Shown one piece after another: positions 1 through 6,611 of a stretch of DNA of 8,533 nt. Source of the stretch: Rhodoferax sp. (GTDB lineage: Bacteria; Pseudomonadota; Gammaproteobacteria; Burkholderiales; Burkholderiaceae_C); the NCBI GenBank assembly GCA_029865675.1, contig JARXAU010000205.1, positions 1-8,533 on the forward strand, given 5' to 3'. Within the stretch, counting starts at the first letter, position 1. The number at the start of each line of letters is the position of its first letter. The notes below the pieces were generated by a model. That model was not told where the DNA came from. It saw nothing but the letters and a program-made list of their open reading frames with translations, and did no database searches. A program made the position numbers and the translations under genes.

Positions 1-15
1 ACAAAGGACATTTCC

Positions 16-948
16 ATGAGCTCTCTCGTCATCGCTGAACACGACAACAGCAGCATCAAGCCCTCGACCCTGAACACCATCACCGCCGCCGCCCAGTGCG
101 GGGGTGACGTCCACGTGCTGGTGGCTGGTCATAACGCAGGCGCCGCCGCCGCTGCCGCCGCTCAAATCACCGGTGTGGCCAAAGTTATCCACGTCGAAAA
201 CGCAGGTCTGGCCCACGGCCTGGCCGAGAACGTGACGGCCCAGGTGGTCGCGCTGGCCTCGGGTTACAGCCATCTGCTGTTCCCCGCCACCGCCTATGGC
301 AAGAACATCGCGCCCCGCGTGGCTGCCAAGCTGGATGTGGGTCAGATCTCAGACATCACCAAGGTCGACAGCCCCGACACCTTTGAGCGACCCATTTACG
401 CGGGCAACGCAATTGCCACGGTGCAAAGTAGCGACGCCATCAAGGTGATCACCGTGCGCACCACCGGTTTTGACGCCGCAGCCAGCACCGGCGGCAGCGC
501 CAGCGTGGACGCGCCCACTGCGGCCAGCGACAGCGCCGACGTGAGTTTCTTGGGCTCTGAGATCGCCAAAAACGACCGCCCCGAGTTGACGGCGGCCAAG
601 GTCATCGTCTCTGGTGGCCGCGCTCTGGGTTCGAGCGAAAAATTCATGGAAATCATGACGCCGCTGGCCGACAAGCTGGGTGCGGCCATGGGTGCCAGCC
701 GCGCTGCGGTGGACGCGGGCTACGCGCCCAATGACTGGCAAGTGGGTCAAACCGGCAAGATTGTGGCGCCCCAGCTCTATGTGGCCTGCGGCATCAGCGG
801 CGCCATCCAGCACCTTGCTGGCATGAAGGACAGCAAGGTCATCGTGGCTATCAACAAGGACGCCGAAGCCCCCATCTTCAGCGTGGCCGACTACGGCTTG
901 GAGGCCGACTTGTTTGTGGCAGTGCCAGCGCTCGTCGCCGCTTTGTAA
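16..948 (+). CDS. etfA: Electron transfer flavoprotein subunit alpha
   Basis: This 310-residue protein is the FAD-carrying alpha subunit of electron transfer flavoprotein. ETF takes electrons from acyl-CoA and related dehydrogenases in the cytoplasm and hands them to ETF:ubiquinone oxidoreductase. The N-terminal half (about residues 1-175) is the nucleotide-binding-like alpha/beta domain. The C-terminal half is the FAD domain, with VSGGR at 198-202 and the ETF-alpha signature around 254-280 (LYVACGISGAIQH, then AIN). Length is normal for the family. The ATG has a good ribosome binding site (aaagga) about 8 bases upstream, and only 15 bases of upstream sequence are visible. By family habit etfB should lie immediately upstream, outside the window. 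A terminator follows 7 bases after the stop, so etfA looks like the last gene of its operon, with the acyl-CoA dehydrogenase starting a new unit. The family assignment is secure. Confidence 0.97.
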   Translation: MSSLVIAEHDNSSIKPSTLNTITAAAQCGGDVHVLVAGHNAGAAAAAAAQITGVAKVIHVENAGLAHGLAENVTAQVVALASGYSHLLFPATAYGKNIAPRVAAKLDVGQISDITKVDSPDTFERPIYAGNAIATVQSSDAIKVITVRTTGFDAAASTGGSASVDAPTAASDSADVSFLGSEIAKNDRPELTAAKVIVSGGRALGSSEKFMEIMTPLADKLGAAMGASRAAVDAGYAPNDWQVGQTGKIVAPQLYVACGISGAIQHLAGMKDSKVIVAINKDAEAPIFSVADYGLEADLFVAVPALVAAL

Positions 949-955
949 TCGGGCG

Positions 956-982
956 AAAAAGGCACCGCGAGGTGCCTTTTTT
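956..982 (+). terminator. Intrinsic terminator after etfA
   Basis: A perfect hairpin (ggcacc / ggtgcc, loop gcga) is flanked by five A's on the left and six T's on the right, starting 7 bases after the etfA stop. The A/T flanks lengthen the stem to 11 base pairs and make the element workable in both directions. It separates etfA from the downstream acyl-CoA dehydrogenase, which therefore needs its own promoter or read-through. Confidence 0.9.
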
Positions 983-1042
983 CCGGCCACTCGCATTCGC
1001 CGTCCCGGCTTGTACCCCTTTCCACTTCTTTAGAAATTCGCC

Positions 1043-2863
1043 ATGAGCTATATCGCACCCGTCAAAGACATGCTGTTCAACATCGAGCACTTGGCTGGCA
1101 TCGCCCAGATTGCCCAATTGCCCGGTTTTGAGGACGCGGACCTGGACACGGCGCAGGCGGTGCTAGAAGAGTCGGCCAAGTTCAACGAAGGCGTGTTGTC
1201 GCCACTGAACTGGGCGGGTGACCAAAACCCCACCTGCTGGAAAGACGGCGTGGTCACGGCCACGCCCGGCTTCAAAGAAGCGTTCAAATTGTTTGCTGAA
1301 GGTGGCTGGCAAGGTCTGCAACACCCCACCGAGTTTGGTGGCCAGGGCCTGCCCAAGACCATCGGCTCGGTGTGCGGCGAGATGCAAAACTCGGCCAATA
1401 TGAGCTTTGCGCTGTGCCCCTTGCTCAGCGACGGCGCGATTGAGGCGCTGCTGACCGCAGGCTCAGACGAACTCAAGGCCACCTACCTGGAAAAACTGGT
1501 CAGCGGCGAGTGGACTGGCACTATGAACCTGACCGAGCCGCAGGCCGGCAGCGACCTGGCCATGGTGCGCACACGGGCTGAGCCGCAGCCCGATGGCACG
1601 TACAAGGTGTTTGGCACCAAGATTTACATCACCTGGGGTGAGCACGACATGGCCGACAACATCGTCCATCTGGTGCTGGCCCGCGTGCAGGGCGCGCCCG
1701 AAGGCGTCAAGGGCATTAGCTTGTTTGTGGTGCCCAAGTTTCTGGTCAATGCAGACGGCTCATTGGGTGCGCGCAACGACGTGCATTGCGTGAGCATTGA
1801 GCACAAGATGGGCATCAAGGCGAGTGCCACGGCGGTGTTGCAGTACGGCGACGGCATGGTGGCGAGCATTGCAGACAGCACCGGGCCCGGTGCTGTGGGC
1901 TACCTTGTAGGCCAGGAAAACCGGGGCCTGGAATACATGTTCATCATGATGAACGCCGCGCGCTACGGCGTGGGCGTGCAGGGCATTGCGATCGCCGAGC
2001 GGGCCTATCAAAAGGCGGCCAGTTTTGCCCGCGACCGGGTGCAAAGCCGCCCGGTGGACGGGTCTATGAACGCCAGCGCCCCCATCATCCACCACCCCGA
2101 CGTGCGCCGCATGCTCATGACCATGCGCGCCTATGTGCAGGGCTGCCGCGCGCTCGCCAGCGTGGCGGCGTCTGCCTTTGACGTGGCGCACCACCACCCT
2201 GACGCCCAGGCGCGCAAAGAGCACCAGACTTTTTACGAGTTCATGGTGCCACTGATCAAAGGCTATAGCACCGAGATGAGCCTGGAAGTGACCTCGCTGG
2301 CAATCCAAGTGCACGGCGGCATGGGCTTTATCGAAGAAACCGGCGTAGCCCAGTACTACCGTGACGCCAAAATTTTGACGATTTACGAGGGTACGACCGC
2401 CATCCAAGCCAACGACCTGGTGGGGCGCAAAACCTCGCGCGACGGCGGCCAAGCGGCCAAGGCGATTGCGGCGCAAATTGCGGTCACGGTGGCCGATCTG
2501 CGCGCCAGCGGCACGCCAGACGCCCTGGCCGTGGCCCAGCGCCTGGACACGGCGCGCGCCGCCTTGGTAGACGTGATCGAGTTCGTGGCCGGCAACACCA
2601 AGGCCAGCCCGAACGCCGTGTTCTCGGGCAGCGTGCCCTACCTCATGCTGGCGGGCAATGTGATGGCGGGCTGGCAAATGGCGCGCGCCTTGATGGTGGC
2701 ACAACAGGCAGTGGCCGATGGCAAGGAAGTGGCCTTTATGCAGGCCAAAGTGGTGACGGCGCGTTTTTACGCCGACCACATTCTCACAAAGGCCCAAGGC
2801 CTGCGCGACAGCATTGTCGAAGGCGCGGACAGCGTGACCGCGCTGGCATTGGACGCGTTTTAA
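1043..2863 (+). CDS. Acyl-CoA dehydrogenase, long form with extra C-terminal domain (DmdC-like)
   Basis: This 606-residue FAD enzyme should catalyse alpha,beta-dehydrogenation of an acyl-CoA and pass electrons to ETF, whose alpha subunit is encoded just upstream. The order of parts is a short N-terminal extension typical of this subfamily (about 1-40), the N-terminal helical domain, the middle beta domain with TEPQAGSDL at 164-172, the C-terminal helical domain with the likely catalytic base Glu449 in IYEGTTAIQ, and an extra C-terminal helical domain from about 470 to the end. Ordinary acyl-CoA dehydrogenases are near 380 residues; this length matches the family often labelled 3-methylmercaptopropionyl-CoA dehydrogenase (DmdC). 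The true substrate cannot be read from sequence, and a medium- or long-chain acyl-CoA is equally possible in this genus-level context. No clear ribosome binding site is visible before the ATG (ttagaaattcgcc). The start is chosen because MSYIAPVKD is the usual N-terminus in the subfamily. Confidence 0.93.
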   Translation: MSYIAPVKDMLFNIEHLAGIAQIAQLPGFEDADLDTAQAVLEESAKFNEGVLSPLNWAGDQNPTCWKDGVVTATPGFKEAFKLFAEGGWQGLQHPTEFGGQGLPKTIGSVCGEMQNSANMSFALCPLLSDGAIEALLTAGSDELKATYLEKLVSGEWTGTMNLTEPQAGSDLAMVRTRAEPQPDGTYKVFGTKIYITWGEHDMADNIVHLVLARVQGAPEGVKGISLFVVPKFLVNADGSLGARNDVHCVSIEHKMGIKASATAVLQYGDGMVASIADSTGPGAVGYLVGQENRGLEYMFIMMNAARYGVGVQGIAIAERAYQKAASFARDRVQSRPVDGSMNASAPIIHHPDVRRMLMTMRAYVQGCRALASVAASAFDVAHHHPDAQARKEHQTFYEFMVPLIKGYSTEMSLEVTSLAIQVHGGMGFIEETGVAQYYRDAKILTIYEGTTAIQANDLVGRKTSRDGGQAAKAIAAQIAVTVADLRASGTPDALAVAQRLDTARAALVDVIEFVAGNTKASPNAVFSGSVPYLMLAGNVMAGWQMARALMVAQQAVADGKEVAFMQAKVVTARFYADHILTKAQGLRDSIVEGADSVTALALDAF

Positions 2864-2886
2864 TTTTTTCGTATCGGAATCACCCC

Positions 2887-3837
2887 ATGTCTAAACTCCC
2901 TGCCGCCCTGGCGCATCTGCCCTTCCCGGTGATTGGTGCGCCCCTGTTCATCATCAGCACCCCCCAACTCGTCATTGCCCAGTGCATTGCGGGCGTGGTG
3001 GGTTCCATGCCCGGGCTCAACGCCCGACCGGCGGAGCAACTCGAAGAGTGGCTGATTGAAATCACCGAAACCCTGGCCGCCTACAACCTAGCGCACCCCG
3101 ACGCGCCCGCTGCGCCTTTTGCCATCAACCAGATCGTGCACAAGAGCAACGATCGGCTGGAGCACGACATGGCCTTGTGTGTGAAGTACAAGGTGCCCAT
3201 CATCATCACCAGCCTGGGCGCGCGTGAAGACATCAACGCTGCTGCCCACTCGTATGGCGGCGTGGTGCTGCATGACATCATTAACAACAAGCACGCGCAC
3301 AAGGCGATTGAAAAAGGCGCAGACGGCCTGATTGCTGTGGCCTCGGGCGCCGGGGGGCACGCGGGTGTGAAAAGCCCGTTTGCCCTGATCCAGGAAATCC
3401 GTCAGTGGTTTGATGGCCCCTTGGCGCTGAGCGGCTCGATTGCCACCGGTGACGCGGTGCTGGCCGCCCAGGCTATGGGCGCGGACTTTGCCTACATCGG
3501 CTCGGCCTTTATTGCCACCCAAGAGGCGCGTGCGTCTGAGGCCTATAAGCAAAGCATTGTGGACAGCGACTCGGACGACATCGTCTACAGCAACCTGTTT
3601 ACCGGCGTGCACGGCAACTACTTGGCGCCCAGCATCCGCAACGCCGGTATGGACCCGGCCAATTTGCCCGAAAGCGACCCCAGCAAAATGAACTTTGGCG
3701 GCGACAAAACCAAGGCCTGGAAAGACATCTGGGGCTGCGGCCAGGGCATTGGCGCGATTACCCAGGTGCAGACCACTGCAGACTTTGTGGCTCAGCTCAA
3801 ACGCGAGTACGCCGTAGCCAAGGCGCGCATCGCCTGA
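2887..3837 (+). CDS. Nitronate monooxygenase-type FMN oxidoreductase (2-nitropropane dioxygenase family)
   Basis: This 316-residue TIM-barrel flavoprotein belongs to the family that includes nitronate monooxygenase and the FabK-type enoyl reductases. The N-terminus carries the family's PVIGAPLFIIS strand. The GGHAG motif at 156-160 includes His158, the residue conserved as catalytic in nitronate monooxygenases. The FMN phosphate-binding segments are ALSGSIATGD (180-189) and GSAF (from 205). Known members oxidise alkyl nitronates such as the toxin propionate 3-nitronate, but many members are uncharacterised reductases, so the substrate is open. It begins 23 bases after the acyl-CoA dehydrogenase with no terminator between, so the two are probably cotranscribed. 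The ribosome binding site is weak (cgga). A terminator lies about 40 bases after the stop. Confidence 0.9.
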   Translation: MSKLPAALAHLPFPVIGAPLFIISTPQLVIAQCIAGVVGSMPGLNARPAEQLEEWLIEITETLAAYNLAHPDAPAAPFAINQIVHKSNDRLEHDMALCVKYKVPIIITSLGAREDINAAAHSYGGVVLHDIINNKHAHKAIEKGADGLIAVASGAGGHAGVKSPFALIQEIRQWFDGPLALSGSIATGDAVLAAQAMGADFAYIGSAFIATQEARASEAYKQSIVDSDSDDIVYSNLFTGVHGNYLAPSIRNAGMDPANLPESDPSKMNFGGDKTKAWKDIWGCGQGIGAITQVQTTADFVAQLKREYAVAKARIA

Positions 3838-3860
3838 GGATGTGCCTTTCGCGCTGGCCG

Positions 3861-3944
3861 CGCCAGTTCACTCGCAACACCCGGCCAGACCGGGTGTTTT
3901 TCTGTCAGTAACGCAAACGCCACTGGGGCGTCAACGTCCGCCGG
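3861..3944 (-). pseudogene. Decayed fragment of the 3' end of a glutathione S-transferase gene
   Basis: Lined up without gaps against the intact GST gene at offset 2780, bases 3873-3944 match 6653-6724 at 58 of 72 positions by my count, and weaker similarity continues to 3861. The match holds in the same minus-strand reading frame. The fragment encodes EKHPVWPG exactly and similar flanking residues (A-D-x-x-A-x-x-A-F-A before it; A-x-x-L-A after it). The intact gene's stop is not preserved; the frame runs on to 3792 over the end of the nitronate monooxygenase gene. Only about 28 codons are recognisable, so this is a remnant and not a gene. Which copy is ancestral is unknown. Confidence 0.65.
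3876..3902 (+). terminator. Intrinsic terminator after the nitronate monooxygenase gene
   Basis: A stem of 7-9 base pairs (cacccgg / ccgggtg plus flanking A-T pairs) with loop ccaga is followed by a run of five T's. It ends the acyl-CoA dehydrogenase / nitronate monooxygenase unit. A 25-base block covering the stem, loop and T-run (3878-3902) recurs exactly at 6658-6682, inside the glutathione S-transferase gene. Confidence 0.85.
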
Positions 3945-3974
3945 ACTGCAGGTCAGCAGGCAAATTCGAGAAAA

Positions 3975-4035
3975 CACTCCATTTTTTACGAACCTTAATG
4001 AAAATTAATTCAGAAAAATAGTGAATTATCCCGCT
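3975..4035 (+). promoter_or_regulatory. AT-rich upstream region, probable alx promoter area
   Basis: This stretch is far richer in A and T than anything else in the left half of the window and lies between the terminator and the hairpin leader of alx, where a promoter is expected. A possible -10 is aattat at 4024-4029, but no well-spaced -35 partner stands out, so no exact promoter is claimed. It contains ttaatt followed by cagaaa (4005-4016), a pair that recurs near the nhaR start. Confidence 0.4.
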
Positions 4036-4049
4036 AGACTTGGTCCTCT

Positions 4050-4112
4050 GTTGCCGCGCTAGCGTGTCGGCAGCCTGACCCGTTCTACAACCCGTCGGAC
4101 ATTGCACCGACG
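4050..4112 (+). promoter_or_regulatory. Two-hairpin leader upstream of alx, candidate cis-regulatory RNA
   Basis: Two stems lie between the presumed promoter and the alx start. The first pairs 4050-4056 with 4068-4074 (gttgccg / cggcagc, one G-T pair) around a loop holding the palindrome cgctagcg. The second pairs 4093-4098 with 4107-4112 (cgtcgg / ccgacg, loop of 8). The second ends about 7 bases before the ribosome binding site. In Escherichia coli, alx is controlled by a yybP-ykoY class manganese/pH-responsive leader. The hallmark ggggagtag core of that class is not visible here, so this is either a different or diverged regulator, or just structured untranslated RNA. Confidence 0.4.
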
Positions 4113-4129
4113 TCACTCAAGAGGAATGT

Positions 4130-5089
4130 ATGCAAACAATTGCCCCTTTATGGCTATGGGCCACCTTCGTCGGCATCGTGCTTGTGTCGCTGTTTGTTGA
4201 CTTTGTCGTGCTTAAAAAGCAAGGCTCGCACGACATTGGGGTCAAGGAGGCGTTGAACTGGTCGCTGGTCTGGATTGCTCTGAGCTTCTTGTTCAACGGC
4301 CTGTTCTGGTGGGCGGTTAAAGACGGCACTGGCTCTGATGAAATCGCCACCACCAAGTCGCTGGAGTTTCTGACCGGCTATCTGATTGAAAAATCATTGG
4401 CGGTGGACAACATCTTCCTGTTTTTGATGATCTTCACTTACTTTGCGGTGCCCACGCAGTTTCAAAAACGGGTGCTGATGATTGGCATTGTTGGCGCCAT
4501 CGTGCTGCGCACCATCATGATTCTGGTGGGGGGCTGGTTGTTGGCCGAGTTCCACTGGATTTTGTACGTGTTTGGTGCTTTCCTGATTTTGACGGGCATC
4601 AAGATGTGGATCGCCGCAGACCACGAATCCGATCTGGACAACAACCCCGCGCTCAAACTGCTGCGCAAGTTTTTGCCAGTGAGCGAGAACTACGACGGTG
4701 AGAACTTTTGGACGGTTGAAAACGGCAAAAAAATCGCGACACCCTTGTTCATGGTGATTTGCCTGATTGCGCTCACCGATGTGATCTTTGCGGTGGACTC
4801 CATTCCCGCCATATTTGCCATCACCAGCGACCCTTTTATCGTGCTCACAAGCAATGTGTTCGCCATTTTGGGGCTGCGTGCCATGTACTTTCTCCTGGCC
4901 GCCGTGGCCAACAAGTTTCACCTGCTCAACTACGGTTTGGCAGCAATCCTGGTGTTTATTGGTACCAAGATGGTGATTGTTGACTTCTACAAAATCCCGG
5001 TGCTTTTTTCTTTGGGTGTGGTCGTTGGCATTCTGGTGCTAACCATGGTAATCAGCGTGCGCACTGCCAAACCTGCACCAAAGGGCTGA
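4130..5089 (+). CDS. alx: TerC/Alx family integral membrane protein, likely manganese exporter
   Basis: This 319-residue inner-membrane protein has about nine hydrophobic segments (roughly 7-27, 41-63, 80-107, 115-139, 143-162, 203-232, 237-262, 266-286 and 290-311). It closely follows the Escherichia coli Alx pattern: LTGYLIEKSLAVDN at 81-94, VLRTIMIL at 125-132, DVIFAVDSIPAIFA at 217-230, and DPFIVLTSN then FAILGLRAMYFLLA at 234-257. The buried acidic residues Glu87, Asp93, Asp217 and Asp223 are the family's candidate metal ligands. Alx is linked to manganese export and is induced at alkaline pH; TerC relatives are linked to tellurite resistance and to metal loading of secreted enzymes. The ATG has a strong ribosome binding site (aagagga, 4119-4125). 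The gene stands alone on its strand and converges on nhaR, with 42 bases between the two stops. Confidence 0.93.
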   Translation: MQTIAPLWLWATFVGIVLVSLFVDFVVLKKQGSHDIGVKEALNWSLVWIALSFLFNGLFWWAVKDGTGSDEIATTKSLEFLTGYLIEKSLAVDNIFLFLMIFTYFAVPTQFQKRVLMIGIVGAIVLRTIMILVGGWLLAEFHWILYVFGAFLILTGIKMWIAADHESDLDNNPALKLLRKFLPVSENYDGENFWTVENGKKIATPLFMVICLIALTDVIFAVDSIPAIFAITSDPFIVLTSNVFAILGLRAMYFLLAAVANKFHLLNYGLAAILVFIGTKMVIVDFYKIPVLFSLGVVVGILVLTMVISVRTAKPAPKG

Positions 5090-5100
5090 ACCGGGCGCTT

Positions 5101-5145
5101 GTTACGGCGCTGCCTGTTACGGCGCCGCTTGTTACGGCGCTGCTT
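5101..5145. repeat. Three tandem 15-base units spanning the nhaR stop codon
   Basis: The units are 5101-5115, 5116-5130 and 5131-5145, each close to gttacggcgctgctt (one difference each in units 1 and 2), with a partial unit before 5101. On the minus strand in the nhaR frame each unit reads Gln-Ala-Ala-Pro-stop, so the gene's last codons and its stop occur three times in phase. The repeat fills almost all of the space between the convergent alx and nhaR genes. Confidence 0.9.
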
Positions 5146-6016
5146 GTAGCAAGCGCTGCACCAGCGGGTGCTGCACCTTCTTTGACGTTCCGATGGCATA
5201 GAAGTGTTCAGTAACTCCGTCGCACGGACCCAGATATTGCACTGCGTAATGGGCCAGCAGGTCATCGTGGACCCACTGCACCGCCGGGAAAACGCCCATG
5301 CCACTGGCACCAAAGGTCTTCAGCAGGGCGCTGTCTTCAAACTCACCAACGATGCGTGGCCGAATGCCATGTTGCAAAAACCAGTGGTCGATCCGGTCTC
5401 GCCCGACGTTGTGTCTGGTGGGCAGCAGCACGGGAACCTCTGCCAGGCTGTGCGGAAAGTCGCGGCTGGCAACTTGCAACCACGCGGGCGTGCCATACCA
5501 GGCGACGGCCGAGGCGCCCACGGCGAGGCTGTACAGCTTGATATGCGGGTTGGCTGGTGCAGGGCGGTCCGAGAGCACGACGTCGAGCCGGTGCAAGGCG
5601 AGATCGCCCAGCAAATCATCAAATTCGCCCTCGTGGCACAACAAGCGCAAGTGTGGCTCCGCAATGACCGGCTGCAGCAGGCGCCGCACCACCAGCTTGG
5701 GCAGGCCGTCGGAGATGCCCACGGCCAAGCGCACCGCTGGCGCGCTGGCAGCGTCGCGGACCAAGACCGGCAAGTTTTCGCCCAAGTGGAAAATCAAATC
5801 CGCCTGGTGCATGGCCGCCTGTCCGGCCTCGGTCAGCACCAGCCCCCGCCCGGACGGCTTCAAAAGTGCACAGCCGAGCGAACGCTCTAGCTCACGCACC
5901 TGGGCGCTGACCGTTTGCACGGCCATGCCCAATTTCTCCGCCGCACGGGAGACGCCGCCCTCCTTGGCAACGACCCAAAAATAGTAGAGGTGCTTGTAGT
6001 TAAAGGGTGCGCTCAT
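5132..6016 (-). CDS. nhaR: LysR-family transcriptional regulator, NhaR type
   Basis: This 294-residue DNA-binding protein has the winged helix-turn-helix at about 7-64 (NYKHLYYFW, then GGVSRAAEKLGMAVQTVSAQV) and a substrate-binding domain from about 90 to the end. It follows Escherichia coli NhaR along its length: N-Y-x-H-L-Y-Y-F-W at the start, then LDVVLSDRPA, GRDRIDHWF, GEFEDSALLKTFGA and QHPLVQR. NhaR activates the Na+/H+ antiporter gene nhaA in response to sodium, but no antiporter gene is in this window, so the target here is inferred only by family. The ATG start matches the family's N-terminus, although no good ribosome binding site precedes it. It converges on alx, and its final codons and stop form one unit of a 15-base tandem repeat. 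Confidence 0.92.
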   Translation of the reverse strand: MSAPFNYKHLYYFWVVAKEGGVSRAAEKLGMAVQTVSAQVRELERSLGCALLKPSGRGLVLTEAGQAAMHQADLIFHLGENLPVLVRDAASAPAVRLAVGISDGLPKLVVRRLLQPVIAEPHLRLLCHEGEFDDLLGDLALHRLDVVLSDRPAPANPHIKLYSLAVGASAVAWYGTPAWLQVASRDFPHSLAEVPVLLPTRHNVGRDRIDHWFLQHGIRPRIVGEFEDSALLKTFGASGMGVFPAVQWVHDDLLAHYAVQYLGPCDGVTEHFYAIGTSKKVQHPLVQRLLQAAP

Positions 6017-6262
6017 GGTCAGATTTATTAGAAATGTAAGCCGCCAATCATCTTAATTTTCAGAAATGAATCGACCTCGATGGTAGTGCCCTTGTGAACC
6101 TGCGGCTCAACCGAATACCTTGCAGACGGTTTCGCTGCACAAGGCTGGGGCATGTAGTTGCGCGAGCTGCGCGAGTTTCCCGTGGGCCGTGGGGGCTTCG
6201 GCAACAGAAGCACAATCTTGTGTCGTTTTGCACACCCGCAATTGCCATTCTTGGAGAGAAAC
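6017..6262. promoter_or_regulatory. Divergent intergenic region between nhaR and the zinc-ribbon gene
   Basis: These 246 bases must hold the start signals for both outward-facing genes. The nhaR side (6017-6070) is AT-rich and includes ttaatttt followed by cagaaa. The zinc-ribbon side is GC-rich and carries a tandem pair of 9-mers (tgcgcgagc / tgcgcgagt, 6159-6176) and a short inverted repeat, cacaa-tc-ttgtg (6211-6222). I see no convincing -35/-10 pair in either direction and no coding sequence I would defend. Confidence 0.45.
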
Positions 6263-6535
6263 ATGAAATGCCCCAACTGCCCTGACACCACCCTGGTGAT
6301 GACCGATAGACAAGGCGTCGAAATTGACTACTGCCCCGCTTGCCGTGGCATTTGGCTTGATCGGGGCGAGCTCGATAAGTTGCTGGAACGGTCGGCCAGT
6401 GCCGCCGCCGCCACGGTACCTGCTTACTCGCCAAGCCATCAGCGCCAACCCGACTTCAAAGATTCCGACTATCGCGACGGACAGCGTTACCAGCGCAAGC
6501 CCCACAAGTCGTGGTTGAACGACTTTTTTGACTGA
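6263..6535 (+). CDS. Small zinc-ribbon protein (zf-TFIIB family)
   Basis: This 90-residue cytoplasmic protein has one zinc ribbon at its N-terminus. The likely zinc ligands are Cys3 and Cys6 (CPNC) and Cys24 and Cys27 (CPAC), followed by the family signature GIWLDRGELDKLLE at 29-42. After an Ala-rich linker (46-51) comes a hydrophilic, charged tail ending KSWLNDFFD. The reading frame is open further upstream, but the ATG at 6263 is chosen because it has a good ribosome binding site (ggagag, 6253-6258) and because MKCP is the normal family start. The biological role of this family is not established; it is usually annotated only by domain. The gene stands alone and converges on the GST gene. 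Its probable terminator lies within the GST coding end. Confidence 0.88.
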   Translation: MKCPNCPDTTLVMTDRQGVEIDYCPACRGIWLDRGELDKLLERSASAAAATVPAYSPSHQRQPDFKDSDYRDGQRYQRKPHKSWLNDFFD

Positions 6536-6554
6536 AGCTTCACAACTTGCGGGT

Positions 6555-6608
6555 CCAGCGCTCTTTCGGTTCCGCCGTTCGGCTTTGTGTGCTGAGCACA
6601 CCCGCTGG
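6555..6608. repeat. Nested inverted repeats downstream of the zinc-ribbon gene
   Basis: An outer stem ccagcg / cgctgg (6555-6560 with 6603-6608) encloses a near-perfect inverted repeat, gtgtgct-g-agcacac (6587-6601). There is no T-run after either, so this is not a standard terminator. It may be mRNA 3'-end structure or a protein-binding palindrome. Confidence 0.45.
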
Positions 6609-6611
6609 CTC

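Noticed and set aside
349..996. Long minus-strand open frame (215 codons) across etfA
   Set aside because: It is antisense to a gene with clear family signatures, its translation is rich in His, Gly, Arg and Ala as expected for a shadow frame in high-GC DNA, and it matches no family I know.
1010..1036. Promoter ttgtac ... tagaaa before the acyl-CoA dehydrogenase
   Set aside because: The spacer is only 15 bases and the -10 would leave almost no leader before the ATG, so it is not listed as a feature.
1760..2797. Minus-strand open frame of 345 codons across the acyl-CoA dehydrogenase
   Set aside because: Its length is explained by high GC and few stops. The sense gene has conserved domains throughout, and the antisense product is His/Gly/Arg-rich with no recognisable motif.
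3792..3977. Minus-strand frame of 61 codons as a small gene
   Set aside because: Its middle part is recognisable only as a GST C-terminal fragment, its start region has no GST similarity, and its end overlaps the nitronate monooxygenase gene. It is better called a remnant.
4034..4129. Canonical yybP-ykoY manganese riboswitch upstream of alx
   Set aside because: The gene context fits, but the conserved ggggagtag core and its paired partner segment are not visible, so only an unnamed structured leader is claimed.
5204..5984. Two overlapping plus-strand frames of 228 codons opposite nhaR
   Set aside because: nhaR matches its family over its full length on the minus strand; these frames have no family features and share the same DNA.
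6158..6262. N-terminal extension of the zinc-ribbon protein (35 extra codons in frame)
   Set aside because: The ATG at 6263 has a strong ribosome binding site and the family's normal start. The upstream translation has no similarity to the family.
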